A stretch of DNA of 27,906 bases from JAVWGW01 sp036655915 (lineage in GTDB: Bacteria > Actinomycetota > Coriobacteriia > Coriobacteriales > Eggerthellaceae): positions 1 to 27,906 of the forward strand of contig JAVVPE010000020.1 of NCBI GenBank assembly GCA_036655915.1, in the 5' to 3' direction. The notes below the pieces were generated by a model, which had not been told where the DNA came from, made no database searches, and saw only the letters and a program-made list of their open reading frames with translations. A program made the translations under genes and the position numbers. Within the stretch, counting starts at the first letter, position 1. Every line of letters begins with the position of its first letter. This document shows positions 1 through 7,472 of the stretch, in pieces.

Positions 1-41
1 GTGCGCGCAACATTAACGGGGGGGCGAAGAGGGACATCCTG

Positions 42-47
42 TATAAT
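42..47 (+). promoter_or_regulatory. -10 element of the P-type ATPase promoter
   Basis: A perfect TATAAT lies 31 bases before the GTG start of the ATPase gene. There is no good -35 hexamer at the expected distance; that position is a run of G. The window edge is close, so upstream context is limited. Confidence 0.45.
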
Positions 48-78
48 CGGGGGCAGTATCTAGCGAAGGGGGATTTCT

Positions 79-2436
79 GTGGTCGAAAAACTTGAGGGAT
101 TAAGTGCCCAAGAGGTGGCGCAGCGTGTGGCTGCCGGGCAGGTTAATGCCGATGTAAGCGTGAAAACAAAATCGGTCAAGCGCATTGCGCGCGACAACAT
201 ATTTACCCTCTTTAACCTGATAAACGTCATTTTGTGCCTGTTCGTGCTTATCACGGGCTCCTACAAAAATGCACTGTTCATGGGCGTTATCGTGTGTAAC
301 ACGCTCATTGGCATCGTGCAAGAAGTGCGCTCGAAAAAAACGACCGACAAGCTTTCCATCATCGCTTCTTCTAAGGCCACTGTTATACGCGATGGCGCCA
401 AGCAAGAAATTGCCCTGGAACAGATTGTGCAAGATGATCTGATTGAACTGGGTCGTGGCGACCAGATTCCCGCCGATTGCGTGGTGGTGCGCGGCGCCTG
501 CGATGCCAACGAAAGCCTGCTTACCGGCGAAAGCAAACTGATCAAGAAAACGATAGATTCTGAAATGATGTCGGGCAGCTTTATCAATTCGGGCATGGTG
601 GTGGTGCGCGTTGTGCACGTGGGTGCCGAAAACTATGCGGCCAAAATATCGGCCGAGGCCAAGCAGGACAAAAAGATCAATTCCGAAATTATGAACAGCT
701 TAAATGGCATTATTAAATTTGTCAGTTTCGTCATCTTCCCGCTGGGTGCCGCCCTGTTTGCGCGCCAATTTTTCACCGAAAGCGTGCCTTTTAACGATGC
801 CATTTTATCTTCGACGGCAGCACTGGTGGGCATGATCCCTGAAGGGCTGATTTTGCTTACTTCTACGGTGTTGGCGGTATCGGTTGTGCGCCTGGCGCGT
901 TCAAAGGTGCTGGTGCAGCAGCTGTATTGCATCGAAACGCTGGCGCGGGTGGATACGCTGTGTCTGGACAAAACAGGCACCATCACCACAGGCAAAATGG
1001 AAGTGGCGAAAACGGAACCGGTGGCGGGCGGCCCGGCAAGCGAAGCCGCCTTGGCCGAAATCGACACGGCGTTTGCCTCTTTGGTGGCAAGCGACGAAGA
1101 CCCCAACGAAACATCTTTGGCCATCATCGAATATTACGCCACACGCAAAATAACACCCCTGGCCGCCGAAACTATCATCCCGTTTTCTTCCGATAAAAAG
1201 TATTCCGGCGCGGCGTTTGCCGGCGGGCGCGCCTACGTTATGGGCGCGGCGCAGTTTATTTTGCACGAGGGGTGTAGGGCGGTAGAGTCCCAGTTAAACA
1301 CGCTTTCGGCGGGCGCGCGCGTGTTGCTGCTGGCCCGCGTGGAAGGCTTCACCGAACAAGGCGATATTATCGGCACCGCGCAGCCTTTGGGCTTCATCGC
1401 CATTCACGATCAAATTCGCCCCACGGCCAAGGCCACCATGGATTACTTCAAGCAGCAGGGTGTGGCCTTGAAGGTTATTTCGGGCGACGACCCGCATACG
1501 GTTTCGGGCATTGCGGCCACGGTGGGCGTGCCCAATGCCGATAGCTATATAGATGCCACCACGCTTAGCACCGATGAACAGATTGCCGACGCGATAGAGC
1601 GCTATCACGTGTTTGGCCGCGTGAAGCCCGAACAAAAAAAGCAGTTTGTTGTTGCCCTGCAGCAAAAAGGCCACATCGTGGCCATGACGGGCGATGGCGT
1701 CAACGACACGCTTTCGCTTAAGCAGGCCGATTGTTCGGTGGCCATGGCTTCGGGGTCCGATGCCGCACGCAATGTGGCGCAGCTGGTGTTGGTCGACAAC
1801 GATTTTGCTTCCATGCCCAAAGTGGTGGCCGAAGGGCGCCGCTCCATCAACAACCTGCAGCGTTCCGCATCCTTGTTCCTGGTAAAAACGCTGCTTTCCA
1901 TGGTGTTGGGCCTGCTGTTTATTTTCCTGCCGTGGCAATATCCCTTCCAGCCCATCCAAATGACGCTTATTTCGGCGTTTACTATCGGCATTCCTTCGTT
2001 TGTGTTGGCGCTAGAATCCAACAAGGACCGCATCAAGGGCAACTTCCTAGAAAACGTCATCGTCAAATCCATCCCCGGCGCCTTCGTTGCCATCGCGTGT
2101 GTGCTGGCGGCCAATGTGGTGGGCTACAAGATGTTGGCGCTTAACTACGCGCAAATTTCCACACTGTGCGTGCTGCTGACGGCCTTTGTGGGCGCCCTGC
2201 TTATTGTGCGGCTGTGTATACCCTTTACGCCCCTGCGCACGGCCTTGTTGATTGTGGTGGTGGGCGGCACCGCTTTGGGCGCCACGCTGCTGCACAGTCT
2301 GTTTGGCATCGAGCCGTTTACGCCAGACATGACCCTTACTTTTGGCGTGATTGCCGCGTGTGCGGCGCTCGCGTTTAACCTGCTGTACAACTTCATGGGA
2401 TCCTGGCACGAAAAGCGCCAGAAAAACCTCGTGTAA
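79..2436 (+). CDS. P-type cation-transporting ATPase (CtpE-like)
   Basis: An integral membrane pump that uses ATP to move a cation through a phospho-aspartate intermediate. The 785 residues show the P-type layout: a membrane pair near residues 40-80, an actuator domain with TGES at 149-152, a second membrane pair with PEGL at 254-257 in the ion-binding helix, and the phosphorylation motif DKTGT with Asp297. The nucleotide domain follows, then GDGVND at 538-543 and a C-terminal membrane bundle. There is no N-terminal CxxC heavy-metal domain and no CPC motif, which argues against a copper or zinc pump. The PEGL helix and overall length match the actinobacterial CtpE group, for which calcium uptake has been reported; the ion here is inferred. 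The GTG start is chosen because an AAGGGGG-type ribosome site sits just upstream and the next start would cut the N-terminus. It appears to be a single-gene unit closed by the hairpin at 2464. Confidence 0.9.
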   Translation: MVEKLEGLSAQEVAQRVAAGQVNADVSVKTKSVKRIARDNIFTLFNLINVILCLFVLITGSYKNALFMGVIVCNTLIGIVQEVRSKKTTDKLSIIASSKATVIRDGAKQEIALEQIVQDDLIELGRGDQIPADCVVVRGACDANESLLTGESKLIKKTIDSEMMSGSFINSGMVVVRVVHVGAENYAAKISAEAKQDKKINSEIMNSLNGIIKFVSFVIFPLGAALFARQFFTESVPFNDAILSSTAALVGMIPEGLILLTSTVLAVSVVRLARSKVLVQQLYCIETLARVDTLCLDKTGTITTGKMEVAKTEPVAGGPASEAALAEIDTAFASLVASDEDPNETSLAIIEYYATRKITPLAAETIIPFSSDKKYSGAAFAGGRAYVMGAAQFILHEGCRAVESQLNTLSAGARVLLLARVEGFTEQGDIIGTAQPLGFIAIHDQIRPTAKATMDYFKQQGVALKVISGDDPHTVSGIAATVGVPNADSYIDATTLSTDEQIADAIERYHVFGRVKPEQKKQFVVALQQKGHIVAMTGDGVNDTLSLKQADCSVAMASGSDAARNVAQLVLVDNDFASMPKVVAEGRRSINNLQRSASLFLVKTLLSMVLGLLFIFLPWQYPFQPIQMTLISAFTIGIPSFVLALESNKDRIKGNFLENVIVKSIPGAFVAIACVLAANVVGYKMLALNYAQISTLCVLLTAFVGALLIVRLCIPFTPLRTALLIVVVGGTALGATLLHSLFGIEPFTPDMTLTFGVIAACAALAFNLLYNFMGSWHEKRQKNLV

Positions 2437-2463
2437 ATATCCCCGTCTTGTACTAAAATACAT

Positions 2464-2500
2464 CTGCGGCTCTCATATATAATGAGGGTCGCAGATTTTT
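2464..2500 (+). terminator. Rho-independent terminator after the P-type ATPase, with an embedded TATAAT
   Basis: A 13-bp stem (2464-2476 with 2482-2494, two G-U pairs) closes on the loop ATATA and is followed by A and five T. It lies 28 bases after the ATPase stop. The same stretch reads TATAAT at 2478-2483, a perfect -10 hexamer placed to start transcription of the next gene, so it may act as both terminator and promoter core. No convincing -35 is seen. Confidence 0.75.
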
Positions 2501-2543
2501 GCGCGTTTGCGCACCAAGCAAGGAAGAAGGGGGAGACAAGCAC

Positions 2544-3685
2544 ATGACAGAAGAAGAAGAGCAACGGGAAGAAAAAAAGAAGTTTCGCTGGGCGCAAGCC
2601 CAATCGTGGCAGAAGCGCCGTCTGTTTGGCAGCCTTGCCGCCATCATTGCCTTTTTTGGCATCTTCCTTATTCTTACCTGCACGGCGCTGTATTCCGATA
2701 AAGCCAGTGAAGATGATTACTGGAACAAATACATGAGCGAATCTGCTGAAAGCCAAGATGAAGTTGCGCAGTATTCCCAGGATGCCACCCACGTGTTAGT
2801 GGGCACCTACTTGGAAAACGTCAAGGCGATCGATGTAAAAAACTCGCAGTTTGAAGTGGGCATGGATGTGTGGTATCGCTGGGAAGGCAACCCCGAACTG
2901 GATTTCACCACCACCGATGCCGTGCATTTTTACAAGGGCAGCGTAAAAAAGACCAACGTGCTCAACGATTATCACGAAGGCAACACCCACTACCAGCAGG
3001 TGCGCTACGATGTGGTTATCAACAAGCAATATTGGACGCCGCGCTTCCCCCTAGAATCCCATCAGCTGCGCATTTACCTTGAGCCTTCGGCCACGGTGAA
3101 CGATGTCGTGTTTGATGTGGATTCCGAAAACAGCTATGCCAACCACAACCTGGGTATTTCTGGCTTCAAGATGACGCGTTTTGGTGTGGCACCGGCGGTT
3201 GTGGTGTATGACAACACGAATTCTAACCCCGAGTTTGATTCGTTTTCGGATCCCCGAACCTACAAAACCGAACTGATGACGCAGTTTGAAATTAACCGCG
3301 AAGATATCGGCCTCTACTTCAAGTGCTTCATTGCCATGTATGGCACGACGGCGTGGATTTTGCTGTGCCTCTACATTTGCACCAACCGCCGTGTCGACCC
3401 CTTGGGCATGATCGGTTCGGCCTTCTTTGGTGCGGTATCCAACATTATGATCGGTGCCAACCTGGTGCCTGATGCTTTGAAATTCGGTTTGCTGGAATAC
3501 GGCAACCTGTTTGGCGTGGCCATCATTATCGCAGGCACCGCCATTGTTATTGGCATCAATTACATCAGGCACGAACGCAAGGATATGGCGTTTGCCCAGT
3601 TCTATGGGCGCATCATGTTGGCGGTGTTCGTTACCATAGTGGTGGTGGGCAACTTGGCGCTGCCGCTTTCGGCCATGATGTTTTA
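2544..3685 (+). CDS. Membrane protein resembling a pentameric ligand-gated ion channel (3' end in gap)
   Basis: About 380 residues are visible before the gap. The layout is a charged N-terminus, a signal-anchor-like helix at about 27-49, a soluble domain of about 200 residues rich in beta-strand patterns, then four hydrophobic helices at about 255-278, 288-306, 321-343 and 355-380. Within the soluble domain, FEVGMDVWYRWEG (103-115) and RFPLESHQLRIYLEP (167-181) resemble the WxD-type and FPFD-type loops of the Cys-loop receptor extracellular domain. The domain has no cysteine, as is usual in bacterial members. Helix 2 is followed by a Pro-Asp turn like the M2-M3 loop. The additional N-terminal helix is not typical of known channels, and DUF4436-type membrane proteins share a broadly similar topology, so the family call is tentative. 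The ATG at 2544 is chosen over upstream in-frame codons because AAGAAGGGGGAG lies just before it. The C-terminus is probably only slightly beyond the gap edge. Confidence 0.6.
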
Positions 3686-3785
3686 NNNNNNNNNNNNNNN
3701 NNNNNNNNNNNNNNNNNNNNNNNNNNNNNNNNNNNNNNNNNNNNNNNNNNNNNNNNNNNNNNNNNNNNNNNNNNNNNNNNNNNNN
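3686..3785. other. Assembly gap (100 N)
   Basis: Exactly 100 N, the usual placeholder for a gap of unknown size. It lies between the 3' ends of two converging genes, so both stop codons and any shared terminator are hidden. An open frame can be read across the N run from the left gene into the antisense of the right gene, but this is an artefact. Confidence 0.98.
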
Positions 3786-4516
3786 GCTTCTTCGGCGCAG
3801 AAGCTGCAAGCGTGGCTGCGTTTGGCGCCGAAGGCTTCCTGCACGCTGCCGGTGAACACGGTGTCTGAATTGACGATGGCCTGGCAGTTGGGGTCAAGAT
3901 GGTACACCTTGCCAAACGTGGTCCAATACACGGTGCCATCGCCATACGATGCGGCGGCCACGGCGGCGGCCTGCTGGTCTTCGGCGCTGGCGGGGTTGTA
4001 ATCTATCGAAGAGGCACCGGCTATCACCAGGGCTAAGGCGGCGGCTATGGTGGCTACCTGCTTGGTCTTTTTGTCGGCATCTTTGTTGGCCAACACCAAC
4101 AAGATAAACGGCAAAAAAGCGATGATTGACATGATGGCACCCAGTTGATTTTGCACGAAAAACTTGACCTTTTCGGCTTTGGCAGGTGGGTCGATATGGT
4201 TGGCGCGCTTCCAAATTTGGCTTGCCACCACAACACAGATAAGGTCGGCAACCAGAGCAACCACCATCCATACCGTGGTGTTTTGCAGGTAAATGGTGCC
4301 GTTTACAATAAGAATGGCCAGCACTTCAAACACGATGGCCAAAGCCCACAGCAGGGCCGAAGCAATGCGCATACCCAGGGCATTTTTGCCGCCGGCGGGC
4401 GCCGCGACGGTTTTTTCCACCGCGGCAGCAGCCGTTGTTTCCTGCGGTGTGGCGACGGATTTGCCGGAATCGGCATCGACGAACTTACGGTCGGGATGTT
4501 GCTTTTTTTCGGTCAT
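3786..4516 (-). CDS. Four-helix membrane protein with a C-terminal Cys/His-rich domain (3' end in gap)
   Basis: No established function is recognised. The visible 243 residues have an Ala/Thr-rich hydrophilic N-terminus (1-45), hydrophobic helices at about 50-71, 81-102, 124-143 and 152-170, an Ala-rich linker, and a compact tail that begins TVYWTTFGKVYHLDPNCQ (195-212). The tail holds His206, Cys211, His235, Cys237 and Cys240, spaced like a small metal-binding fold. Similar 'YWT-x-G-x-VYH...C...GS-x-x-EA...C-x-x-C' tails occur at the ends of various membrane or exported proteins of gut bacteria, and resemble the Ada-like zinc domains of some competence proteins; this is from memory. The ATG at 4516 is chosen because AAAGGA precedes it on the minus strand; an upstream in-frame ATG at 4558 lacks such a site. 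It is the only minus-strand gene in the window and is transcribed towards the channel-like gene. Confidence 0.75.
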
Positions 4517-4555
4517 GACGTGTCCTTTCGCTGGGGTGCAAGCTTCGGCGCTGTG

Positions 4556-4620
4556 CAAAAAATAAAAAATGGCACTAGCAACTCATATAAAATCTAGGTA
4601 GTATTATATACATCATAGGA
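4556..4620. promoter_or_regulatory. AT-rich divergent promoter region
   Basis: The 121 bases between the two divergent starts (4516 minus, 4638 plus) include a strongly AT-rich patch that stands out from its GC-rich surroundings. It contains TATTAT at 4602-4607 on the + strand and a perfect TATAAT on the minus strand at 4608-4603, plus TATAAA at 4586-4591. No -35 hexamer is convincing in either direction, so the exact start points are open. Confidence 0.45.
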
Positions 4621-4637
4621 TCATCAAAGGAGACAAA

Positions 4638-4931
4638 ATGGCTGAATTCGATATTGAAGGTGCCGTCAAGCAGATCATGGACAAGGCAACGGGCGATGAA
4701 GGTTTACTGGGGCAGCTAAAAAATGATCCTGCGGGCGCTATCGAAAACATGACGGGCATAGATATTCCCAACGAACAAATTGATGCCGTTATCGAAAAAT
4801 TGGGCGGCGTTGAAGGGCTTGTGGGCGATTTGACCAGTGGCAAGGGCCTGGGCGGCATTGTCGAAGATGTTGAACAGGCGGCCGGTGGCATCGCAGGTGA
4901 CCTTTTGGGCGGTCTTTTCGGCAAAAAATAG
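4638..4931 (+). CDS. Small acidic, glycine-rich protein with an NHLP-leader-like segment
   Basis: A 97-residue protein of unknown function. There is no signal peptide, no cysteine and no long hydrophobic helix. The first half contains LLGQLKNDPAGAIENMTGID followed directly by IP (about residues 23-44). This resembles the 'L..DP..AL...GIDVP' pattern of nitrile-hydratase-like leader peptides (NHLP), a family used as RiPP leaders and also found in proteins not linked to RiPPs. The second half is rich in Gly and acidic residues with several GG pairs, and ends in GDLLGGLFGKK, a short tail that could form a positively ended amphipathic helix. No modifying enzyme, ABC exporter or peptidase lies nearby, so a RiPP role is not supported by context. 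The start is clear: AAAGGAGAC stands directly upstream of the ATG. It has its own AT-rich promoter region and no partner gene in an operon. Confidence 0.8.
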   Translation: MAEFDIEGAVKQIMDKATGDEGLLGQLKNDPAGAIENMTGIDIPNEQIDAVIEKLGGVEGLVGDLTSGKGLGGIVEDVEQAAGGIAGDLLGGLFGKK

Positions 4932-5002
4932 CTTGAAAACGCTTCATCTGGGGGCGGAATATGCGACCTTTGTGCATCTGCACTGGTAATCTGCTTGCTT
5001 CA

Positions 5003-5011
5003 TGCTAAAAT
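5003..5011 (+). promoter_or_regulatory. Extended -10 promoter of the SepIVA-like/YceD operon
   Basis: TGC followed directly by TAAAAT forms an extended -10 element about 80 bases before the ATG at 5090. Such elements can work without a good -35, and none is obvious here. Confidence 0.5.
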
Positions 5012-5019
5012 AATTCAAC

Positions 5020-5033
5020 TTGTGTAATCACAA
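5020..5033 (+). promoter_or_regulatory. Candidate operator TTGTG-TAAT-CACAA
   Basis: Two perfect 5-base inverted arms separated by 4 bases, the 5-4-5 geometry of FNR-type sites and close to the TGTG/CACA half-sites of the CRP family. It falls at or just after the transcription start predicted from the extended -10 at 5003, where a bound protein would block initiation. A chance inverted repeat cannot be excluded. Confidence 0.35.
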
Positions 5034-5089
5034 CACGCGCATCCGTGCGCAACAAACGCAGATTAAACGCAGCAGTCGAGAGGATTATC

Positions 5090-5563
5090 ATGGACGAAAC
5101 GGGAGTATTGAGCTTGATCGAAGAGCTTTCCATCCTCCTCGAGGATTCGAAGCCGGTGTTTGGCAAAAGCAATTTGCGTCAGGTCGATGTTGCTGCCGCT
5201 TTTGAAATCATGGATGAAATTAGAGATACCTTCCCCAGCGAATTTGCTCAATCCCGCCAAATTGTGCGTGAACGCCAAAGCCTGATTGACGATGCCGATG
5301 CCGAAGCCGCACGCCTTATCGAAGATGCCCGCAGCCAGGCTATGACCATTGCCAGCGAACAGGAAATCGTGCGTATTTCCCAGCAGCAGGCCGATACCAT
5401 CATGGCCGATTCGCGCGAACTGGAACGCCAAACGCGCGCCGGTGCTGAAGATTATGCCGATGAAGTGTTTTCCCATGTGGAACAAAGCCTCGACACCCTT
5501 TTGGGCAATGTGCGCCGCTGCCGCGATCGCTTGAATGCGAATTCTTTAAGCGAACGTCAATGA
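5090..5563 (+). CDS. SepIVA/DivIVA-like coiled-coil protein
   Basis: A 157-residue, mostly helical protein that is rich in Glu, Ala, Arg and Gln over about residues 60-140, in the heptad style of a coiled coil, with no membrane segment. It begins with a short MDETGVLSLIEELSILLED-type helix. Sequence style alone is weak. The main evidence is position: in mycobacteria the septal protein SepIVA (a DivIVA-related coiled coil) sits directly upstream of a DUF177 gene and then rnc-smc-ftsY, and the same order is seen here. A role in cell division or envelope growth is therefore inferred. The ATG at 5090 is chosen because GAGAGGAT lies just before it; an in-frame ATG 15 codons upstream has no ribosome site. 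The stop overlaps the next start (ATGA), indicating translational coupling. Confidence 0.7.
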   Translation: MDETGVLSLIEELSILLEDSKPVFGKSNLRQVDVAAAFEIMDEIRDTFPSEFAQSRQIVRERQSLIDDADAEAARLIEDARSQAMTIASEQEIVRISQQQADTIMADSRELERQTRAGAEDYADEVFSHVEQSLDTLLGNVRRCRDRLNANSLSERQ

Positions 5564-6105
5564 ATGAAACCACCTTTATAGTGCCTTCCGAACTCTTCGC
5601 CGCCGCGGAGAGTTCTTCGGTTTCGGGAACCTACGACCTGCCCCTTTTCAAGGCGGGTCCCGATCTTTACAGCTTTTCCGAACCGCTTAACTGGCAAGTA
5701 AGCATCACGAATACGGGCGGCGCGCTTTTGGTAAGCGGCACCGTCGAAGGCAGCGCCACCACGTCGTGCGCCCGCTGCATGGAATCGCTCACACTGCCGA
5801 TAACGGGCGAAATCGAAGGGTATTACCTTACCAGCACCGAAGAATCTTCGCAGGCTGAAGAGATGGAAGAAGACGAGTTTGAAGTGCTGGGCGCCGATCA
5901 CCTTATCGATTTTGAGCCCCTTATTCGTGCTGCTGTTTTGCTGGAATGCCCGCTGGTGCCCCTGTGCACCGACGAGTGCAAGGGGCTGTGCAGCAGCTGC
6001 GGCAAAAATCTCAACGAAGGGCCCTGCGATTGCGCGCCCGATCCTGCCGATCCGGTGCGCGAAAACCCCTTTGCCGCGCTGAAGGATTATCCGTTTTCAA
6101 ACTGA
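5560..6105 (+). CDS. YceD/DUF177 family protein
   Basis: A 181-residue member of the DUF177 (YceD) family, widely conserved next to rpmF and linked in the literature to ribosome or rRNA maturation and in some species to 23S rRNA accumulation; the exact reaction is unknown. The hallmark C-A-R-C pair is at residues 70-73. The C-terminal segment has the family pattern, with Cys130, 136, 140, 144, 147, 156 and 158 and the phrase CPLVPLC...C..LC..CG...N...C.C, followed by the usual 'DP...PFAAL' ending. The Cys pairs suggest metal binding in this actinobacterial form. Its start overlaps the preceding stop by four bases. In many genomes rpmF follows immediately; here a formate-channel gene is inserted between the two. 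Confidence 0.9.
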   Translation: MNETTFIVPSELFAAAESSSVSGTYDLPLFKAGPDLYSFSEPLNWQVSITNTGGALLVSGTVEGSATTSCARCMESLTLPITGEIEGYYLTSTEESSQAEEMEEDEFEVLGADHLIDFEPLIRAAVLLECPLVPLCTDECKGLCSSCGKNLNEGPCDCAPDPADPVRENPFAALKDYPFSN

Positions 6106-6154
6106 CGGGCGCTAAGCCCACGGGTCTACCGCGCCGGATTAATTTTCTACCTAA

Positions 6155-6187
6155 AAACCCATCTGTGCCGCGCGCACGGGTGGGTTT
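6155..6187 (+). terminator. Hairpin terminator after the YceD gene
   Basis: A 14-bp stem including three G-U pairs (6155-6168 with 6174-6187) closes on a five-base loop. On the + strand only a short T run (within the stem end) follows; on the minus strand five T follow. It sits between the YceD gene and the formate/nitrite channel gene and probably separates the two units. Confidence 0.55.
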
Positions 6188-6253
6188 GCGCTATGGTATC
6201 TGGCGGCAACTTTCGCCAAAACAATACATCACTTGATGGGGGAGCGCGCATTT

Positions 6254-7096
6254 ATGGCAATGCTGGATGAACAAGCGGTAAAAACTTTGAAACCCGATGC
6301 ACTGGTACCCGCCGCAACAGAGGCGAAAGCGGAAGAAATCGCTGTGGGCAAAACGAAACTGAGCGTGGGCAAAACCTTTGTGTTAGCCCTGCTTGCCGGT
6401 GCCTTTATTGCGTTTGGAGCCCTGTATTTCTGCGTGTTTTTGGGCGACCCCAGCATCCCGTTTGCCGTACAACGCATCGTGGGCGGCCTGTGCTTTTGCC
6501 TGGGGCTGGTGCTGGTGCTGTGCTGCGGTGCCGAACTGTTTACCGGCAACATGCTTATGACAACCGCGCTGTTAAGCAAAAAGATTACGGTGGGCGCTCT
6601 GCTGAAAAACTGGGGCATCGTGTGGGTGGGCAATTTTGTGGGTGCGCTTATCGTCGTGTTTTTAGTGTTCATGGCACATACGGCAAGTATGAATGGCGGG
6701 CAAGTGGGCACGGCCATGATCAATGTGGCACTGAGCAAGGTTACTCCCGATTGGATCACCCTGTTTTTCAAGGGAATATTGTGCAACATTTTGGTATGCC
6801 TGGCTGTGTGGATTGGCTTTTCTGCCCGCACGGTGGTGGACAAAGTGGTGGGTATTTTGCTGCCCATTTCGGCCTTTGTCGCCTGCGGCTTTGAGCATTG
6901 CGTGGCCAACATGTTCTTTTTGCCTATGGCCTTCGTGTTAAAGATCACGGGGTTTTCTACGGCAGTGGATGCCACGGCGCTTGATATGGGCTCGCTTTTT
7001 GCCAACATTTCGGCCGCCACACTGGGAAACATCGTGGGTGCCGTCGTGTTTGTGGCAGCGGCGTACTGGTTTGTCTACCGCAAGCCGGCCGCCTAG
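6254..7096 (+). CDS. Formate/nitrite transporter family channel (FocA/NirC type)
   Basis: A 280-residue inner-membrane channel that moves formate, nitrite or related small anions as a pentamer. Six hydrophobic segments follow a hydrophilic N-terminus of about 40 residues. Family motifs are visible: the ELFTGNM turn in the second helix, KNWGIVWVGNFVGA, CNILVCLAVW, and GFEHCVANMFFLP, whose His is the central pore residue conserved across the family. Sequence alone does not separate formate from nitrite or hydrosulfide transport. No formate dehydrogenase, pyruvate formate-lyase or nitrite reductase gene lies nearby. The ATG at 6254 is chosen because GGGGGAG is spaced about 10 bases before it; in-frame starts at 6233 (TTG) and 6236 (ATG) would lie upstream of or within that site. 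It stands as a single gene between a terminator and the rpmF promoter. Confidence 0.93.
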   Translation: MAMLDEQAVKTLKPDALVPAATEAKAEEIAVGKTKLSVGKTFVLALLAGAFIAFGALYFCVFLGDPSIPFAVQRIVGGLCFCLGLVLVLCCGAELFTGNMLMTTALLSKKITVGALLKNWGIVWVGNFVGALIVVFLVFMAHTASMNGGQVGTAMINVALSKVTPDWITLFFKGILCNILVCLAVWIGFSARTVVDKVVGILLPISAFVACGFEHCVANMFFLPMAFVLKITGFSTAVDATALDMGSLFANISAATLGNIVGAVVFVAAAYWFVYRKPAA

Positions 7097-7160
7097 CACA
7101 CGCTCGGCGCAACGCGGGCGCGGGGCATCTGTGGGGTTTTGCGTTTTTCCGAAAGCGCCC

Positions 7161-7189
7161 TTGCACCCCACGGTTTGCTTTGCTAATAT
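7161..7189 (+). promoter_or_regulatory. Strong promoter of rpmF
   Basis: TTGCAC (7161-7166), a 17-base spacer and TAATAT (7184-7189), with TGC directly before the -10 as an extended element. This is the best sigma70-type match in the window and fits a ribosomal protein gene. It predicts a leader of about 65 bases. Confidence 0.7.
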
Positions 7190-7223
7190 ATCGCTTTGCG
7201 TGTTTATCGCATGAAACATTGAT

Positions 7224-7237
7224 CGAGCACAGGCTCG
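7224..7237 (+). promoter_or_regulatory. Small leader hairpin before rpmF
   Basis: CGAGC-acag-GCTCG forms a 5-bp stem with a 4-base loop, followed by TCTTTTG and then the AAAGGAG ribosome site. It could be a weak attenuator or protein-binding hairpin, or have no function. Confidence 0.25.
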
Positions 7238-7260
7238 TCTTTTGCAAAAGGAGAAATGTC

Positions 7261-7440
7261 ATGGCAGTACCTAAGCGTAAAACGGGTCGTTCTCGCACTC
7301 ATTCTCGCCGTAGCGCGAACAGCACCATCCCCGAAGCTTCTCGTTCTTTGTGCCCTCAGTGCGGCGAAGCGAAGCTTCCTCATCGCGTATGCCCCAATTG
7401 CGGCTTCTACAAGAATCGTGAAGTCATCGTCGTTGACTAA
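7261..7440 (+). CDS. rpmF: 50S ribosomal protein L32
   Basis: A 59-residue basic protein of the large ribosomal subunit. The N-terminus MAVPKRKTGRSRTHSRR is the L32 signature. Two CxxC pairs (CPQC and CPNC) show that this is the zinc-binding form; some bacteria carry Cys-less copies used when zinc is scarce. The start is set by AAAGGAG seven bases upstream. It is followed at once by a strong terminator, so it is probably transcribed mostly alone, although plsX is its traditional neighbour in many bacteria. Confidence 0.98.
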   Translation: MAVPKRKTGRSRTHSRRSANSTIPEASRSLCPQCGEAKLPHRVCPNCGFYKNREVIVVD

Positions 7441-7472
7441 TGGTCTTGGGTGCACTTGCCCCTTGATCTTGG

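Noticed and set aside
2499..4001. A 500-codon open frame crossing the 3686 gap
   Set aside because: Only the part up to 3685 is coding on this strand. The part after the N run is antisense to the convergent minus-strand membrane protein gene.
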